Below are positions 34,516-46,832 of a stretch of 64,000 nt of DNA, piece after piece. The position numbers and the translations under genes were made by a program. The notes beneath the pieces were generated by a model. The model was not told the DNA's origin, did no database searches, and saw only the letters and a list, made by a program, of their open reading frames with translations. Location of the stretch: the NCBI RefSeq assembly GCF_016906535.1, contig NC_057380.1, positions 1,550,001-1,614,000 on the forward strand. Direction: 5' to 3'. The stretch's first letter is position 1. The number at the start of each line of letters is the position of its first letter. The stretch is from Rhizoctonia solani. Taxonomy: Eukaryota; Basidiomycota; Agaricomycetes; Cantharellales; Ceratobasidiaceae.

Positions 34516-35641
34516 TGTGAGCTGTGTCATCTTTGGAGTAGATCAAGATATTGTCAAGGTAGATGATGACACAAACATCAAGCAGGTCCTTGAACAGTTT
34601 GTTCATGAAGTGTTGGAATGCAGCGGGGGCGTTGGTCAGACCAAAGCTCATAACCAGGGACTTGTAGAGGCCATACTTGGTGCAAAATGCAGTTTTCCAT
34701 TTGTCACCTTCCTTGACACAGACGTTGTTGTAGCCCCACCGTAAATCCAACTTAGTAAAAACCTTGGCGCCGCGGAGCTGGGCCATAAGGTTGTCTGGGC
34801 GTGGTAACGGGTACACATTCTTCTTGGTCCGGTTATTGAGGCAACGGTAGTCAACAACCAGTTGGCAGGAACCATCCTTTTTGGGTACAAACATCACAGG
34901 GGAGCTGATGGAGGACTTGCTGGGACGTATTTTCCCTGCCTTCAACTTGTCCCTGAGCCAGTCTTTCAGTGTAGCAGATTCTGCATCAGTCATACTGTAG
35001 AGAGGGGAATTGAGAGGTCCTTCTTCTGTTAGCTCAATACTGATGTTGTAATGCCGGTGAGGGGGAAGTTTGTTGAATTCTTCCTCCCCAAATACCCTTG
35101 TGTATTGATGGTATTTTGGGGGTACTCCTTTGAGGGGATTCTTGTTGGCCTCCTCCTCCTTGGCAATGGCTATGTGTTCCAGGGGTGCATGGGGGAAAGT
35201 AAGGGTGCGTGTGTTCCAATTGATTTCCGGGTTATGGGCATCTAGCCATTTCAATCCCAAGATAGCGGCGTGAGACCCTGTATTGCAGATTAGGAATGTC
35301 TCAGTCATGTGCTTGCCATCAAGGGAGAAGGTTAGATTGGCCTTCTTCCAGATTTTGCCTGCCTGGGGGCTTGACACATCAAGCATAGTAACGGTTTGGG
35401 GTTCTGGTAGGTCTATCAGTGGGAGGCGGAGTTGTTCCGCTGTGCAAGGGTGGAGGAAAGATGATGTGGCGCCTGAATCTATCAGGACTTCTATTTGATC
35501 TGCTTGTTTCTCTGGTTGGATGGAGATTGTAAAAAGTGGGGAGTTTCTATTGTGACTATTCAATATATTACAAATTTCCAATCCTAAAACAGAGTCCTTG
35601 GGGTCCTTGCACGTGGCAGCAGGTACCCTTAGTCTTTTCCC
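34516..35641 (-). pseudogene. Element C pol, protease and RT palm, YLDD mutated
   Basis: The frame runs from the -1 shift site. Retropepsin reads VLIDSGATSSFLHP. RT fingers and palm read VMFVPKKDGSCQLVVDYRCLN and VFTKLDLRWGYNNV. The catalytic box reads YLDNILIYS instead of YLDDILIYS. The codon at 34550-34552 (plus-strand ATT) is AAT where GAT is expected, a CpG to CpA change. Several Arg to Cys changes nearby also fit CpG loss. RT should be inactive. The open frame continues into LTR D, which is an artefact of the insertion. Confidence 0.87.
35635..35641 (-). promoter_or_regulatory. Candidate -1 frameshift slippery site, element C
   Basis: The minus strand reads GGGAAAA, then GAC TAA. Pol is open in -1 from here into the protease. 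Confidence 0.65.
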
Positions 35642-36877
35642 AATTTGGGTCCAGACTCTTTGCCAATCTTGGCGGTTTCCTTTTTAGCGCCCTCCTCCTT
35701 GGGCATGGCCTTCCAGCCAGTGCGGCATTCCGCAAACTTGTGACCTGCCTTCCCGCATTTGATGCAGAGGCCTTTGGCCCTGCAGCGGTTACGCTCCTCC
35801 TTGGATACAAAGTTGGGATTGCTGGATAGGCGTCCCAGCCTGGTGGCCTGTTGGCTGGTACTTGCCCCCCTATTGGGGGTGGTGCCAGACTTATTACCCT
35901 TTGGCGGGTGGCTGGCGCGCTCTTTGCGGAGGGCGTTATCAATGACCAGAGCTGCGTTCTGCAGCTCAAGGAGGGTAGTGGGGCGCCGCTCATGGGTAGC
36001 AATGAGTCGGCTGACCTCCCAGTGGAGGCCTTGTGCGAATTGCCCGCGGAGGGTGGCATTGTTCCAGTCTAGGTCCATGGCAATGGTCCTAAACTTTGTG
36101 ATGTACTCAGCACAGGTTCCTGTCTGAGTAAGGTTGGTGATTTGCTGCTCAGCGGCTTGCGTGGCATCTGGGTTCCCAAATGCAGCCAAGAACTCCGTTC
36201 TGAAGTCATCAACTGTTTGAATTAGGGCCCTGTGGGACCCAAGTTGATTGAGGTGGGGGTGAGCCCAGGCCCCTGCCATGTCCTTCATGTTCATCAGGAG
36301 GAATGATAGCGTCTCCTGATCCGTGGGGAACATCTGTTGGTTCAGACGTACCCATGCCAGCATTCTTGTGAGCCACTGGCAGGCTTTGTTCCCTATTCTT
36401 CTGGTATAGGTGTCAGGGTGATCCACCTTAACCGGGGTTTGATAAGTGGCTACAGGAGCCGCTGGTTGAGGGACTTGGGGGGAACAAAGTTGGATAGGCA
36501 AAGGTGGAGGGGGAGTATAGCCTTGCGGGGGGGCCTGGACAGGGGTTGGCTGTGCAAAGGTGGGGGGAGCTTTGATGGGGTTGGCCCAGGCAATGAGGGG
36601 CGCACTAGGTGCTGGAGCAGTGTCTGTTTTGGGTAAGGGCCTGGGTGTGGCCTCAACTGCCAGGGGCTTCTGGTCTTCTGGTGTGTGGGGGGCTCCACCC
36701 CTAGCCTCAATGCAAGTGAGGGCTTGATTGATGGTTCCCATCCATTCTTGGGCTTCTTTTGCTGCTTCCTTGGTTTCCTCAAGTTCCTGCTTGAGCTGGA
36801 TGACTTGGTTTTGCAATCCCAAGATAAGGGAGATTGCTTGTCCAAGGGAGATTTCCCCATAGACCTTGGGTTCAAGG

Positions 36878-37443
36878 TGTTGTAGACACTCAATACCAGG
36901 GAATTTATTCCCATTTTCTCGATTTTAAACAAAGACAATTGGACAACATTTTCAATCACGTGACTTTGGCGCTTATATCATACGCTAAGCGCCAAGCCAC
37001 ATCCCCATCCGCGCTTACCTCAGCACGCGTAGCCACCTCCACCTGATGACATCACTATGACACGTATGCATGAGTAAGGCCAACTGCAGATTGGGGTTCT
37101 TATTTGATACAGTATTGCATATAGTTGTATTTGTAATTAGGTAGCTCTGTAATATATAAGGAGGCCAACCAACCATGGTAACACCCAGGTTGATTACCTC
37201 TTGTTGCATCTCTAACTTGTACAAGGCCTTAGGCCAGTAACTACTAAGTCACCACCTGTACTTGTTGCCTTAAGCAACTTCCTCATTGTAGATACATAGC
37301 TTGCCATTGTCACTAGGACTTTGGTCATTGTACTTAGATAGTTAGTTGTTGTAGGTAGCCTCCCCACTGCCTTAAGCGGTCTACTCAGTCCATACGGCCA
37401 CAAGCGCCTGCTACCTAGACAACCCTTAAGGATGTCTAGGACA
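36878..37443 (+). mobile_element. Solo LTR F (B/C type)
   Basis: 566 bp, ends TGTTGTAGACAC and CTAGGACA. The TSD is CAAGG at 36873-36877 and 37444-37448. It splits the gag of C. Confidence 0.92.
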
Positions 37444-37757
37444 CAAGGCTTGTTGACTCAACGGCGGTTGCTGGAAGAGTGGGTCCCAGCTCTCCTTGAT
37501 CAGAGGGGACGGGGGACAAGTGGTGCTCTGGGAGCAGGTTGCCATTTCATGGGGTATGAATGGCCTTGGTGGGAAGCAGAGCGCTGGGAAGCGCAGGAGG
37601 AAGCGCAAGAGGGGGTGCAGGAGGTAATGGTGGGCAAGTGGGGGAGAGTGGTGCCTATAACAGGACTTATGGGTTGCTTTATTGTTCTAGCGCTAAGAAC
37701 TTGTGTCAACCGCCTAGCGTTGGACAGTCCCTATTGACCAATCAACTGCTGTGTGCA

Positions 37758-38319
37758 TGTTGTGACCCAACTGTAAGGTTGGTCACACGCTAGTGGGTTG
37801 GGCGCTTGGGGCCGTACTACTACAAACAAGGCTATACAACTACTATCTAAGGCTATACTAAGGTTACGTAAGGTAACCGTCTACTTGACTAAACTACTGG
37901 CAAGGGGGGCTTAGCCCTGGAGGTGTGGTAAGCGCAATAAAGGGTGAGCTTCTGAACTACTAAGGGCCGGCTACTTAGCTGGCTGGGGATGATCCTCCTC
38001 AATGGTATGAGACAAGGTAAAATCGACTTGGTGTTCCCAGTTGATTTCCCTGCTGTATATATAGACAAGCGCACTATCTACATGGTCTGTGCGCGTGAGA
38101 GAAAGAAGTACAAAAGACAAATGGGAAGCATGCTGCGGGCTGCGCAGAAGCGTGGATTACTTCTAAGCGCCCTTGGCACGGCATCTCGGCGCGGCATCTC
38201 GGCATAATAAGCGCCGAGATCACGTGATCGAAAAGTAAAGATAAAGAGTCCGTAAAAAATACTAAAAATAATAGAAAAAAATAGGCGAATCCAATGGTAT
38301 AATTCTTGAGGGTGTAACA
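37758..38319 (-). repeat. Element H 3' LTR
   Basis: On the minus strand it begins TGTTACACCC and ends GTCACAACA. It has the same ATCACGTGAT and GCCGAGATGCC features as A, and also contains a 12-bp inverted pair around CCAACTGTAAGGTTGG. Confidence 0.92.
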
Positions 38320-38329
38320 TTGCCCCCCC

Positions 38330-39341
38330 TTAAAGGCTCTTGGCAGAGTCACAAGCCTTTTTCAGTTGTGACTTGTTGAAGCGTTGAATCTCCTCTTGGC
38401 TGTGTTCTAAGAGTTCTTCCAGTTCCCAGGAGTTGTCTTCCGGACCATAACCCTTCCATTTAATTAGGTAGAACCATTTTCCCCGTTGTTGCTTGGAGTC
38501 AATGATTTGTTCAACCTCGTACTCCCTTCCCCTTCTATTGTTTCAGGAGGGGATCTTTCTGGGAATGGTTGGCTGGGGGATTCGTGTGCTTTGGACAGCA
38601 ATCCTACATAGAATACATTGTGGATTTTCAGGGAGTCTGGGAGTTTTAGGCGGTAGGCGTGACTTGATATTTTTTCTGTGACTTCAAATGGACCTAGTTG
38701 CTTGGGGTCCAGTTTGTTAGAGTTTGTCCTAAGTCCTACATTTTTTCCATCAAGCCATACTTTCTTGCCCACGGAGTATTCCGGAATTATCCCTTTTGGT
38801 CTTGCCATGCGTTCCTTAGTCATTCTGAGTGCTGATTCTGCCTCCTGCCATTCCTGAGCCAGGGTATCGGCTACCAGATCCGCTTCTGGTACATTGGCTG
38901 GTACGGTTGACGGGTTCATCATGGGATTCCTTCCATAAATCAGTTCAAAGGGGGTCTTTCTGGTTGCAGCGTGCTTAGCATTGTTGTAAGCGTATTCCGC
39001 AAGTGGCAACCATTTGACCCAATCCAAGTGGTCTGCTGCTACGTAAGATCTTAGATAGAACTCAATGAACTGGTTGATGCACTTGGTCTGTCCGTCTGAT
39101 TTGGGGTGATAGGCCAAGGAGAAGGATGGTTGGATTCCCAGCCTTTGGTAAAGGGCTCTGAGGAACTTCCCAGTAAATGTTGTTCCTCGGTCCAATATGG
39201 TTCTAACGGGCAGTCCGTGGAGTTTCCAAATATGGGTGACAAAGAGGTTAGCTAGACCTTTAGCCAACACCTTTTTTGTGGTTGGGATGAAGTGGCCAAA
39301 TTTGGAGAATGAGTCTATAACCACCAGTATTGCATCATATC
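38330..39341 (-). pseudogene. Element H pol, integrase core to chromodomain
   Basis: The minus strand begins at YDAILVVIDSFSKFGHFIPT and includes SDGQTKCINQF (Glu of the D,D,E triad replaced, TE to TK), then KVWLDGKNVGLRTNSNKLDP and a chromodomain region broken by a frame change near 38530. The stop is at 38330-38332. Loss of the catalytic Glu would disable integrase. Confidence 0.85.
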
Positions 39342-39874
39342 TGTCATGACCCAAGAGGCATGGACACAGATACCCTAATATTCTATTATCATTTTATCTA
39401 AATTTTACGAATTATATGGACCAGGGGATGTTCCCAACATGACCACAGGCCATGCAGGACTCCCCTGGCAGAGCAATCAACATGGAATGTGAATGGTCCC
39501 TTTGTTTAGCCTGTTAGCTTTGTCCTCTGGTTACTTAGTTACCATATGTCCTTAGTTGCATTGTTCTATTGTTCTCTTAGTTACCCATACCTTTGTAGTA
39601 TGTCTTCCATTGTTCTCCTTTGTACTTTACAGTTCCCTTGTTCTGTATGATGTATATAATGAAGGGAGAGTTCTGGCATTCAGACCAGAACTTGACCTCC
39701 TGTCAATCTACTGACTACCCTCCCCACTCTCCTGCTCTATTCTAAGGGGTCTTGTGCCATATTTGGCAAGTAATCTCTCTATCTAAAGTGTTGGTTGCAG
39801 TCTTCTGCTTATCCCCAAAGCCAGCACTGCCTCTTTAGGCATCTATCCCATTCTTCATTAGTCAGACTCTGACA
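39342..39874 (+). repeat. Element G 5' LTR
   Basis: 533 bp, TGTCATGACC to CTCTGACA. A TATATAATG box lies near 39652 and the self-primer word at 39687-39698. It is CpG-poor. Confidence 0.92.
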
Positions 39875-39888
39875 TTAGGTCAAGTTCT
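39687..39888 (+). promoter_or_regulatory. Element G self-primer word and primer-binding site
   Basis: AGAACTTGACCT (39687-39698) is perfectly complementary over 12 nt to AGGTCAAGTTCT (39877-39888), two bases after the LTR. Confidence 0.72.
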
Positions 39889-40164
39889 TGGCTCTGTGCA
39901 GTGCTCTTGTTAGTGCTAGCATATAATACTCTACTGGGTGACGCATTTGCCCCAGTATTGCTTAACTAGGACTATTGGTGGGCCAGCTTAGTGGGCACTA
40001 TAGTCTTAGGGGATTGAGACCATCTGTGGTACCAGTACCTGGGGAATAGCTGAAGGTCATAAGGGTGTAATAATCAAAGACCCTGAGGGACTAAGCAGTA
40101 CCTGGATTACTATAGGGCTATAGACTAGGAATCACCAACTTGACAGGTGGATACATTCACCTAC

Positions 40165-40698
40165 TGTCATGCCCTAGAGGCGTGACCACCTTTAAAAACC
40201 ACTAAGTCGAAGAAATAGTGAATATATGCGCTATTTTCATGAAGATTTATGGTTATATATTTATGCTATTTAAGCGCTGAGCGCTTATTATGTAATCTCA
40301 TCACATGACCTTTAGTCATGTGATCTCGTTTTCTTATCTCTGGTCATGTGACCTTATCTTTGTTGTGATGTTTGTACATGTAATTACTCTTCCTCTTCTC
40401 TGTTGAATATATAAGGAGGGTTCTGAGAGCCTTAAGCCTCAGAACTTGACCTCTTATCCCTTCCAACCTACTACCCTAAGACATACAATTAAGAGTATTG
40501 CCTGAGAGCATACCAGTCACTGTCAAAGGTCCTTTGCCCAGCTATCTTTATAGCATAGTGCACTCTTACTCAATTGGTCTTGTCCAACCCCTCATCTGGC
40601 AATTGCCTTAGAGCATTGTTAGATCCCACTTGCTGATAAGTCCTATATTAGGCAATAGCTTGTTGGGCTTTACCCTGTGGTAGTTGTTGGCTCTGACA
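40165..40698 (+). repeat. Element I 5' LTR
   Basis: TGTCATGCCC to CTCTGACA. It has three CATGTGAcc-like words, a near-palindrome around TTAAGCGCTGAGCGCTTA, an ATATATAAGG box near 40415 and the self-primer at 40441-40452. Confidence 0.92.
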
Positions 40699-40712
40699 TT
40701 AGGTCGAGTTCT
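40441..40712 (+). promoter_or_regulatory. Element I self-primer word and primer-binding site
   Basis: AGAACTTGACCT (40441-40452) pairs with AGGTCGAGTTCT (40701-40712) over 12 nt. The one mismatch becomes a G-U pair in RNA. Confidence 0.7.
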
Positions 40713-41130
40713 TCATCACCAACCCTTGTGGACTACTAGGGTGTTAGTACTGGCACGACCCATCAAGAACCAGTGATCCAGCATAGCCAGATAATAGTCA
40801 AAACTGGTGATTGTTGCACTAGGGGGTTATTGTTACACGGCTAGCATTGCAAACGTCCACCCAAAAGTCTGCCACAACTTCTTCTGCGTCACAGACAGTC
40901 AAAGACCCGCTTGTGCAAAACCTGCCTCTGTATCACGCCCATCCAAGGCTTGTTGATCAGTTGTAAGGAGCATTCAACGCTAGGTATTGAGACAGTGATT
41001 AGCGTAAAGAATAAACTGTGAGCTTAGTGGGGCCAATCATCTAGCCTCCCATCTTTCCTAAACTAGTAGTGAAGTTGCCTTATTTAGCAAGGACATTACT
41101 TAGTATCTTCCCATTCCCCTTTTCTCCACT

Positions 41131-42466
41131 ATGTCAACCCAACCATCTACCTATGTGCATGCCAATCCCAATGCGCTGTCTGTCCCCACCAATATCCAGG
41201 AGATACCTGCGTGGGCCCAGGAGATCAAAAACCTCCTCCTGGCTATGAATCAAAACCTCTCCTTGGTCATAGGACAAGCGGCTGCCCATCACACAGATCT
41301 TGGCACCACACAGGCCACCCTCAACAACCACGACAGCAGCATCACCAATCTTGATGCCCTCATTGTTAAACTTGGGGCTGATATTGCCAAAATAGGCACT
41401 GCGGCTGCGTCTGGTTCTTCTATTGCCTCGGCTACCAAGGCTCCCAAACTTGCAACGCCAGACAAATTTGATGGGTCTGACAAAAACAAGGCAATCTCCT
41501 TTAGGGTTGCTGTATCTCATTATCTCAGGATCTCATATCCTGGCTCAACAGTGGATGAGCAAATTGCTTTTATCATTTCCTGCCTGGATGGCAAGGCCCA
41601 TGAGTGGCTTGAGCCCTACCTGGAAGAGGACGTTGTTAAAGGGAATCCTGTCTCTTGGCTCCACAATCTGGATGCCTTCTGGCTGCAATTCAATGCACGC
41701 TGGAATGTCCAAAATAGGACAGAGAACTTCCGCGCCAAGCTGCGCACCCTCAAACAGACCAAGGGAGTCCAAGACTATTACAAGGACTTCCAGACCTATT
41801 CTCAAGGTCTTGGTTACAACGACCCCTCTCTTAGGGATATGTTCTATGATGGCCTATCCCACAAAATTAAGGAAACTCTCATGGTCCAAGATTATGACCA
41901 TGCAGATGCCTCTGTTACTCTTGCAACTCTTGCAGAGAAGGCCCTTAAGGTGGATCAGCGCCTAGAGCAGTTTGCGGCCCAGCACAAGGGTTCCTCCTCC
42001 TCTTCAAACCAATCTGGAAGCAAATCCAGCACCTCTACGTCAGCAGCAGCCCAGGGAGCGCCCAGGGATAAACTGTCTGTTGGGGAACAGGTGTATGCGA
42101 TTGTGGATGGAAAGGCTAAGAAGGGGGTCCTCCAAAAAATTGGCCAAAATGCCAAAGGGATTGCAGTTCCAATTGTTAAGTGGAATGATGGCACCACCAT
42201 GGACGTTACCTTCAAAACTATCAAGAAGGATAACCACCCAGTCACTGCCACCTCCACTCCTGCTCCCAAGGCTTCCTCCTCCTTCTGCGCGCAACTCTGG
42301 TCCTTCCCCTATGGACTTAGACTCTGCCTCTTCAAAGGGCAAAAAACCAATTATATGCGCAACATGTGGAGGTAGGGGACACTACGCCAATCAATGCCCC
42401 TCCAAATCCTACTCTGGCCATGAGGCCCATATCTCTGAGGATGAGTTGGAAAATGGGGACCTCTGA
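41131..42466 (+). CDS. Element I gag (one frame break)
   Basis: It starts MSTQPSTYVHANPNAL. A helical N-terminal part, then the capsid domain (KFDGSDKNKAISFRVAVSHY, AHEWLEPYLEEDVV, FNARWNVQNRTENF) and a basic linker follow. The zinc knuckle CATCGGRGHYANQC lies in a second frame reached by a break near 42275-42290. The end is ENGDL with TGA at 42464-42466. Apart from that break it is intact and matches G throughout. Confidence 0.88.
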
Positions 42467-45400
42467 ACACTAATGGGAACAGTGTATCAGAGGGAAGCAA
42501 TGGACATTTAGATAGCTTGGAAATTTTTTCTGTAAATAATATCTCCTTTATATATTTTCAAGCATCTCGCGTTCAACAAGTTCCCAACCCTAAGGTTACC
42601 AAGAAAATGAAGCCCTTCTTTGGATGGGCTATGATTGATTCAGGTGCATCATCTTGCTTTATACACAAGGACTTGATCAAACAATATGGTATACCTACTA
42701 CAAAAAAGTCTGTACCACGTTGCCTTAAAGTGATTGATGGAAGAGACATTAGTTCTGGTTTGGTAGATTCAGAATGTATATTTACTTTAGAATTAGGTAG
42801 TCATAAAGAGGTTCTGAAATGTAATGTAGCTGATATAGGTAAACATAGCATAGTCCTTGGAATGTCCTGGCTCAAGTTACACAACCCTACTATAGATTGG
42901 CCTAATAAGCGTATCACTTTCAATTCTCAATATTGTAACAACACTTGTCTTTCTGTTTCTAATTCTATCCTGGGAAATGTCGGTGGGACTTCTAACCACC
43001 TTGAAGGCATACCAGAAGACTTAGGAGGTGTCGAGGTAATTGAACCTCTTGAAGGCATCCCTAGGGAAACTGGAGGTACTGTGGATTATCCACTTGAAAG
43101 TATCCCAGTAGAACTGCGCAATTTTGCGGAGGTATTTTCTGAGGACATGAAGGTGACGGAACTGCCGCCGCACCGTCCTTTTGATTTAGGGATTGATTTA
43201 ATCGACCCTGATAAACCTGTTAAGGCTATGGTATACCCCTTGAAGGCATCTGATGATGAGGAACTTAGAAAACTCCTTAAAGAACAATTGGACAAAGGAT
43301 TGATTCGCCCATCCAAGTCCAAATATGGTTCCCCAGTTCACTTTGTCAACAAGAAAAATGGGAAAAGGCGTATGGTTGTGGATTATAGATCCCTAAATGC
43401 AAATACAGTCAAGAATGCGTACCCTCTACCTCTAATACAGTCTCTCATTGAGAAACTTAGGGGCGCAAAATACTTTTCCACCATTGACCTGAAATCCGGA
43501 TATAACTTGGTCCGGATAAAGGAAGGTGATGAATGGAAGACTGCGTTTAAAACCAAATATGGCCTGTTTGAATACCTAGTCATGCCCTTTGGATTATGCA
43601 ATGCTCCTGCTGCGTTTCAACACTTCATGAATGAGATATTTAGAGACATACTGGACGTCTATGTAGTAGTATATCTAGACGACATCCTAATATTCTCAGA
43701 AAGCAGGGAATTACATACAAAACATCTCCAAGAGGTACTGAAAAGGCTGCAAGACAATGCATGCTATTGTAACCTGGAGAAGTGTAATTTCTATGCGTCG
43801 GAAGTAGATTACCTTGGTGTCATTGCCAATGGTGAAGGAGTAAAAGCAGATCCCAAGAAAATCACTCAAGCGGTTGATTGGGCAACACCGCGCTCTGTCA
43901 AAGGGGTTCAAGAGTTTTTGGGCTTTATAAATTTCTATAGACGCTTCATACATAACTTCTCAAAATTGGCACAACCCTTATACCAATTACTCCAAAAGAA
44001 TATACCTTGGGAGTGGGGTGAACGCCAAGAAGTGTCTTTTAAAGCTCTCAAACAGGCTCTAATTGAATCCCCTGTTTTAATCCAACCTGATCCATACAAG
44101 GAGTTTTTCCTTGAGTGTGACGCCTCTGACTTTGCAACGGGCGCTGTCCTTAATCAAAAGGGCAGTGATGATAAATTACACCCGGTTGCATTCCTATCAA
44201 AATCCCTAGCACCTGCTGAAAGAAACTATGATATCTTTGATAAAGAGTTACTAGCAGTAGTAAGGGCTTTAAAGGAATGGCGTCACCTGCTGGAAGGAAC
44301 AGTAATCCCTGTCAAAATACTGACAGACCATAAAAATCTGGAGTACTTCCAGACAAAAGGGATCTGAACCAAAGGCAGTTAAGGTGGATGGGATTTTGGC
44401 AGATTACAACTATAGGATTGTGTATAGGCCGGGTGCACAGAATAGAAAAGCAGATATTCTCTCTCGCCGTGAAGACCACAAGTCTGCGGTTAAAGGGGGG
44501 GGTGAAACCCCTGTGCTCATAAGCCCAGAGCTTTTTATTGCAGCCATTCAAACAGATAGTGACCTTAATGATTTAATAAGGGACGCTCTGCATGATGATA
44601 AAGCTGTACACAAAATCCTTAAATCCTTGGAAGAGGATATACCTGTTAAAGGATGGAAGATTGATAATGGCCTACTCTACTATCATGATCGGATCTATGT
44701 CCCCAATGAGCCAGAAATCAGGAAAGCCGTCTTAGAAAGCAGGCATGATAACCCTTCCACTGGGCACCCAGGACAGTTCAGAACCCTAGACCTCCTTTCA
44801 AGGGATTACTATTGGTCAGGGATGAAACAGTCTGTAACAAAATATGTCCAAGCATGCGATTCATGCATACGTAGTAAACATTCCAACCGGGCTCCTGAAG
44901 GTCTCCTTCAAAACATAGATTTACCCAATAAGCCCTGGGAGGAAATAACATATGACTTGATTGTAGGACTTCCCACCTCAGAAGGATATGATGCAATATT
45001 AACCGTAGTGGACCGCTTATCCAAAATGGTCCATTTCATACCAACGCACTCTGATGCAACTGCGGTTGATGTTGCAAATCTCTTTGTATCTTTTGTATGG
45101 AAGTTACATGGGTTACCCAGGAAAACCATCTCGGACCAAGGCCCCCAGTTCAATGCAAAGTTCCTAAGACAAGTCTATAAGCGGCTGGGGATAGAACCAC
45201 ACTTCTCCACTGCATACAGACCCCAAGTTGATGGACAAAGTGAACGCTTAAACCAGTTTGTGGAAATCTACCTACGCCACTATATCAACTATAGGCAAAC
45301 AGACTGGGTTGCATCATTACCACTTGCAGAATTTTCATACAACAATGGGAAGCACTCAGGCTCCAAACACTCTCCCTTCTACATGTGCTATGGTTATAAC

Positions 45401-46000
45401 CCAGACTTTACAGTTGGGAACACCAAGGAAAGCCATGTCCCTCAAGCCGATGACCTAGCAGACTTCCTAAAAGAGATCCAAGCTGAAGCTAAAGCTGCTT
45501 TAGAAATTGCTGCAAGACAAAACGCACAATACTATGATCTCAACAGAAGGGAAGCAACCAAGCTGGAAATTGGTGATAAAGTCTATTTGAGTAGCGCCAA
45601 CATCAAAACTTCAAGGCCTTCCCATAAGCTAGAACATAAGCGATTGGGGCCCTATAAGGTCTTGGAGAAAATTGGCAGGAACTCCTATAAACTGGATCTC
45701 CCTAAATCCATGAAAGTCCATCCTGTCTTCAACATTGCCTTATTACACAAGAAGCCAGTAGACGAGTACAACCGTGATCCAGTCCCACTCCCCCCAGTTG
45801 TCACAGCTGATGGAGAAGAGGAATATACTGTTGAAAGGATCCTAGACTCCAAGAAAGTGGGTCGGCAAGTCAAATACTTGGTTAAATGGAAAGGGTATGG
45901 ACCAGAGGATAACACATGGGAGCCCAAGGCCCACTTAGCCAATGCCCCTGAAAAATTGGCTAAGTTTCACCGTGAACATCCAGAGGCAGCTGGACCTTAA
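42467..46000 (+). CDS. Element I pol (PR-RT-RNaseH-INT-chromodomain)
   Basis: Pol is open in the -1 frame relative to gag across the gag stop. Retropepsin reads AMIDSGASSCFIH. RT has intact YLDD (VVYLDDILIFSES). RNase H reads FLECDASDFATGAVL and DKELLAVVRALKEW. Integrase has CDSC, IVGLPTSEGYDAIL, SDQGPQFNAKF and VDGQSERLNQF, so D,D,E is kept. The chromodomain reads KYLVKWKGYGPEDNTWEP. One break splits it: near 44355 an AAAA run appears one base short compared with G, causing a TGA at 44365-44367. Otherwise all catalytic motifs are present. Confidence 0.88.
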
Positions 46001-46010
46001 CGGGGGGAAG

Positions 46011-46550
46011 TGTCATGCCCTAGAGGCGTGACCACCTTTAAAAACCACTAAGTCGAAGAAATAGTGAATATATGCGCTATTTTCATGAAGATTTATGGTT
46101 ATATGCATATTTATGCTATTTAAGCGCTGAGCGCTTATTATGTAATCTCATCACATGACCTTTAGTCATGTGATCTCGTTTTCTTATCTCTGGTCATGTG
46201 ACCTTATCTTTGTTGTGATGTTTGTACATGTAATTACTCTTCCTCTTCTCTGTTGAATATATAAGGAGGGTTCTGAGAGCCTTAAGCCTCAGAACTTGAC
46301 CTCTTATCCCTTCCAACACCTACTACCCTAAGACATACAATTAAGAGTATTGCCTGAGAGCATACCAGTCACTGTCAAAGGTCCTTTGCCCAGCTATCTT
46401 TATAGCATAGTGCACTCTTACTCAATTGGTCTTGTCCAACCCCTCATCTGGCAATTGCCTTAGAGCATTGTTAGATCCCACTTGCTGATAAGTCCTATAT
46501 TAGGCAATAGCTTGTTGGGCTTTACCCTGTGGTAGTTGTCGGCTCTGACA
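46011..46550 (+). repeat. Element I 3' LTR
   Basis: 540 bp, preceded by the purine run CGGGGGGAAG. It is near-identical to the 5' LTR. Confidence 0.92.
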
Positions 46551-46832
46551 CCTACTGCCTTGCAAACTTAGTCAGCAAAACACCCGCTTGCAGAACACCC
46601 ACTTCTATATCACGCTTGTCCATAGCTGTTGATTAGTTGCAGGGGCTGTCCAAGGCTAGGTGTGGAGCAAAGTTTTAGCGCCTAGAGCAGGAATTTTTTA
46701 GTATAGTTTTTTGAACATTTTTAGGATAGTTTTTAGTAGTATAGCACTTTCAGTAGTATAGAACTCCTGTAACCTTTCTACTCTTTTCTACCTTTTATAT
46801 TTCTTCTTCTTCTTTATTTTTCCACTTTCATC

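Larger units (their letters stand above)
35629..37545 (-). pseudogene. Element C gag, split by solo LTR F
   Basis: It starts at ATG 37545 (MATCSQSTTCPP). A one-base loss soon after shifts the frame. After LTR F is skipped it continues with GLQNQVIQLKQELEETKEAA, a Pro-rich linker, the capsid domain and the zinc knuckle CIKCGKAGHKFAEC, ending at TAA 35629-35631. The part from 36822 down to the stop is a clean 397-codon frame. Confidence 0.87.
40165..46550 (+). mobile_element. Full-length Ty3/gypsy element I, innermost and youngest
   Basis: A 6.4-kb element in the leader of G. The TSD is CCTAC at 40160-40164 and 46551-46555. LTRs are 534 and 540 bp and differ by a 6-bp indel, a 2-bp indel and one T/C. 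Coding regions are close relatives of G, but the LTRs differ in most of U3. The two coding breaks are each a single-base matter, so this is the best candidate in the window for a copy that is or recently was active. Confidence 0.94.

Noticed and set aside
34355..35581. A 408-residue frame that appears to carry PR-RT and a novel C-terminus
   Set aside because: The last part is translated from solo LTR D after 34510. The true pol continues at 33939.
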